A DNA stretch of 9,376 nt from Flavobacterium sp. GTDB taxonomy: Bacteria; Bacteroidota; Bacteroidia; Flavobacteriales; Flavobacteriaceae. Where the stretch lies: positions 1 to 9,376 of the forward strand of contig JAIXTU010000154.1 of NCBI GenBank assembly GCA_027483785.1, read 5' to 3'. This document shows, piece after piece, positions 6,806 to 9,376 of this stretch (its first letter is position 1; each line of letters begins with the position of its first letter). The translations under genes and the position numbers were made by a program. The notes under the pieces were generated by a model, which made no database searches, was not told the origin of the DNA, and was given only the letters and a program-made list of their open reading frames with translations.

Positions 6806-9376
6806 ATGAAAAAGACATTTATTTTATTAGCGTTTTTAAGTTGTATTATGGGTTTTTCGCAGGGAATAACTGTCGATGCGACAACCTATACCCCCACGCA
6901 ACTCGTTAACGATGTTTTGATTAACTCTCCTTGTGTTGCTGCTCAGAATGTAGTTGCAAGTACAGGGACAAACTTTGGATCGACGAATGGTATTGGTTAT
7001 TTCGAGAACCTCAATCCGAACTTTCCGTTTTCCAGAGGGGTAATCCTAACAACCGGTAATGTATCAAACAGCCCAAGTCCGAACAACACTACGTTGAGTG
7101 ATGGTTCAAATACTTGGCCAGGTGATACGACCCTTGAAAACATACTGCTTTCACAAAATGGGGTAAGCATTAATTCAATTAATGCAACATCGCTCACTTT
7201 CGAATTTACTCCGAAAACGCCTTCATTCGATTTTCGATTCGTTTTTGCATCGGAAGAATATGGTACTTCACAGTGTGATTTCTCGGACGCATTTGCTTTC
7301 ATTCTTTACAATAAGACATTAGATCCTGGTCTTACAAATGGTGTAAACCTTGCCGTTATAAACGGTAACACTGCAGTTTCGGTAGCTACTATTCGCGATA
7401 ACGAGTATAACCCGTTATGTACTAGTGAAAATGAGTCCTTTTTCGGAGCTTTCAACGGTCCTGGTTTTGGCCCTGCTATTAATTATAATGGCCAAACGAT
7501 ACCACTTACCGCGTCTGCAACAGGCTTGAACACTGCACATGTTTACGTTATTAAAATTGTAATTGCCGATGGTAACGACAATTCCAGCTTTGATTCGGCC
7601 ATATTCTTAGAGGCAAATAGTTTGAATGTTGGACAAAATGTACTTGGAATTGATTACGTTCCGGCGAACAACAACGCTATTTGCGCAGGAGCCACACTGC
7701 CAACTTTAAATGCCGCTGGGCTTTTAGCAGGAACTACATATGCTTGGGCGCAGAATGGAACAACTATAATAGGAGCTGGAAATTCAACATTGGTACTTCA
7801 AGGGAATCCGAGTATAAGTCCGCTCGTTGCAGGAGAAAACAGGTTTAGCGTAACATACGTCGAGCCTGGTTGTACTGCAATTACTGATGAAATCATAGTA
7901 TTCCTTTACCCAGCAATTAACGCTTTAGCTACGGTTCCAAACATTCATGTATGCGATACTGGAGCAGCGAACTACACTTTTGATTTGTCAAAAAATACGC
8001 CGATTATCTTATCAAACAATACTGCCGCGGCAGCAGATGACTTGCCGGCGGATACTATTATTCGGTATTATGAAACTCAGGCTGCTGCTGATGCAGGACT
8101 TACTACAAATGCATTGCCGTTGAGTTACAGCATACCATCTAACCAAAATAACAAAGTTATTTACGTACGCATTCAAGCCAACGGAACGCCCTGTTATGTG
8201 GTACGAACTTTTACGCTGCGCATTATTGCAGCTCCTGTAGTTGCTGCAACTCCGCAAAATATAACTTTGTGTGCTCGGAATTCAACAGAGAATCCGCCAC
8301 GAGCAAATATTAACTTGGCAACTCCAAATACAAATCCTGTTTTAAATCCTCCTGTAAGTTACACTAATGTTGTATTAGGAAGCCAAGACCCAACAGCTTA
8401 TACGGTTACGTTTCACAGTACAGCAGCGGGTGCAAGTTCTACTGTTAATAATACAACTGCCCGATTAAACCCAGTTAATGGTGTTCTTGCCTCAATTAGC
8501 AGAATCTTCTATGTTCGGATCCAAAATGCTTCAGACCCATCGTGTTTCACTACTTCGCAATTCAGTCTAACTGTGACTCCACTTGCACAAGTTGACGATT
8601 TTCCAGATGTTGTGGTATGTACATCGTACACACTGCCTCCGCTTACTTTTGCGGGGTCGCAATATCGCACCGCAGCGAACGGAGGAGGTACGGTTATCAA
8701 TGCCGGTACAACTTTTACCACAAACACTACGGTTCACATTTGGAATAACACAGGAGGTTGTCCGGGCTCAAGTAATTTTACTATAACTATCGCAAACCTG
8801 AATGCTATCGCACCTGCAGATGAAACAGTTTGTACTTCGTATAGTTTGCCGACACTTCCTTATGGAGATTATTACGACAATCCTAATGGTACGGGAACAC
8901 CAATCGCAGAAGGATCTGAACTTACAGATGCGGTAAATAATTTATTCGTTGTTTTTACGGACAATACAGTATCTCCACCGTGCGTAATTAACCGACCGTT
9001 TACTATAAATGTAATTCCTTTCACGCCACTACCGAATTATCCGAATCAATTTGCATGTTCTAGTTATACGTTACCGCCAGCAGGTAACGGAGGCACGTAT
9101 TATAACGGTCCGAACAAAACTGGAGGTATTGTAAACTCTGGTACCGTTATTAATACAGTAGGTGTTCGTACCATTTATGTTTATAAAGAGTCGAATACTT
9201 CACCGGTAAATTGTCCTGATGAAAAATCTTTTACAGTAACTATCGGATTTAGCAGTATTACCCCACCAGCCGATGTAAATTCATGTTCTAGTTATACTTT
9301 ACCTCCACCACCTTTTGGAGAGTACCGTGACGCCCCAGCAGGAGGTGGAAATGTTATTCCAGTTCCTACTACTTTA
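6806..9376 (+). CDS. Secreted choice-of-anchor L domain repeat protein, 3' end cut by window
   Basis: The open frame runs 857 codons from ATG 6806 to the window edge without a stop. Residues 1-18 or 19 form a Sec signal peptide (MKKTFILLAFLSCIMGFSQ). Residues about 20-272 are a choice-of-anchor L domain, with FASEEY at 147-152 and the closing DSAIFLEA at about 263-270. An Ig-like segment follows (about 280-372). Next come two roughly 105-residue flavobacterial adhesin-type modules, each opening near a cysteine (C383, C489) and ending in a YVRI strand (453-456, 569-572). From about 601 four shorter modules begin with C-[TS]-S-Y-[TS]-L-P. The family usually ends in a gliding-motility or type IX secretion sorting domain, which would lie beyond 9376 and is not seen. 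The likely role is a surface or secreted adhesin; the ligand is unknown. It is divergent from argS, with its own promoter-like element. Confidence 0.9.
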   Translation, partial: MKKTFILLAFLSCIMGFSQGITVDATTYTPTQLVNDVLINSPCVAAQNVVASTGTNFGSTNGIGYFENLNPNFPFSRGVILTTGNVSNSPSPNNTTLSDGSNTWPGDTTLENILLSQNGVSINSINATSLTFEFTPKTPSFDFRFVFASEEYGTSQCDFSDAFAFILYNKTLDPGLTNGVNLAVINGNTAVSVATIRDNEYNPLCTSENESFFGAFNGPGFGPAINYNGQTIPLTASATGLNTAHVYVIKIVIADGNDNSSFDSAIFLEANSLNVGQNVLGIDYVPANNNAICAGATLPTLNAAGLLAGTTYAWAQNGTTIIGAGNSTLVLQGNPSISPLVAGENRFSVTYVEPGCTAITDEIIVFLYPAINALATVPNIHVCDTGAANYTFDLSKNTPIILSNNTAAAADDLPADTIIRYYETQAAADAGLTTNALPLSYSIPSNQNNKVIYVRIQANGTPCYVVRTFTLRIIAAPVVAATPQNITLCARNSTENPPRANINLATPNTNPVLNPPVSYTNVVLGSQDPTAYTVTFHSTAAGASSTVNNTTARLNPVNGVLASISRIFYVRIQNASDPSCFTTSQFSLTVTPLAQVDDFPDVVVCTSYTLPPLTFAGSQYRTAANGGGTVINAGTTFTTNTTVHIWNNTGGCPGSSNFTITIANLNAIAPADETVCTSYSLPTLPYGDYYDNPNGTGTPIAEGSELTDAVNNLFVVFTDNTVSPPCVINRPFTINVIPFTPLPNYPNQFACSSYTLPPAGNGGTYYNGPNKTGGIVNSGTVINTVGVRTIYVYKESNTSPVNCPDEKSFTVTIGFSSITPPADVNSCSSYTLPPPPFGEYRDAPAGGGNVIPVPTTL
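8606..9376 (+). repeat. Array of 71-76 residue CxSYxLP modules within the secreted protein
   Basis: Four in-frame modules start at cysteines C605, C676, C751 and C827 (TGT codons at 8618, 8831, 9056 and 9284), so the periods are 71, 75 and 76 residues. Each opens with CTSY or CSSY followed by [TS]LP, then a G-x-Y strand (SQY, GDYY, GTYY, GEY) and a G-rich turn. The three complete ones close with a second cysteine and a FTIT, FTIN or FTVT strand. The fourth is cut by the window edge. The two cysteines per module could form a disulfide in the exported protein. The fold is probably an Ig-like beta sandwich, which is inferred. Confidence 0.8.

Noticed and set aside
6806..6865. Lipoprotein signal for the secreted protein (Cys13)
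   Set aside because: The residues before the cysteine (AFLSC) fit a lipobox poorly, the cysteine is inside the hydrophobic core, and a normal Sec signal ending at GFSQ explains the segment better.
6997..7302. Minus-strand open frame of 101 codons opposite the secreted protein
   Set aside because: It is antisense to the choice-of-anchor L domain, including FASEEY, which is clearly the coding strand.
8012..8786. Several short open frames on both strands within the repeat region
   Set aside because: The continuous 857-codon plus frame with repeated modules explains this region; the short frames have no motifs or starts with context.
1..9376. CRISPR array, insertion sequence or phage genes
   Set aside because: There are no regularly spaced DNA repeats with unique spacers, no transposase or integrase motifs, and no terminal inverted repeats with target duplications.

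Overview
The window looks like Bacteroidota, most likely a flavobacterium-type genome. The evidence is internal. Both promoters I can find match the Bacteroidota -7 consensus TAnnTTTG. Start codons lack Shine-Dalgarno sequences. The rightmost gene encodes a secreted protein with a choice-of-anchor L domain and flavobacterial adhesin-type repeats, of the kind usually exported by the type IX secretion system. Protein sequences are rich in K, N, F and I.

Layout. Positions 1-318 hold no convincing gene: a T-rich tandem tract (about 21-79), then a GC-rich block (about 81-258) that resembles a dispersed intergenic element. Positions 319-6468 are four minus-strand genes packed as one operon, read right to left: argS (arginyl-tRNA synthetase), a membrane-anchored SGNH-fold protein, a second SGNH protein with a signal peptide and an inserted LysM domain, and an MBOAT-family membrane O-acyltransferase. 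The spacings are 9 bp, a 14 bp overlap and 2 bp. Positions 6469-6805 are a divergent intergenic region with a promoter-like element at each end. From 6806 to the right edge runs a plus-strand gene, cut by the window, for a large secreted repeat protein (857 codons visible, no stop).

How the genes work together (inference). The MBOAT protein would pass acyl (probably acetyl) groups across the inner membrane, and the two extracytoplasmic SGNH proteins would transfer them to, or remove them from, a cell-envelope glycan. This is the logic of AlgI with AlgJ/AlgX and of PatA with PatB. The LysM domain in one SGNH protein points to peptidoglycan, or a glycan close to it, as substrate or docking site. 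Placing the module behind argS ties it to a housekeeping promoter. The secreted protein on the right is transcribed divergently and probably belongs to a separate surface-adhesion function.
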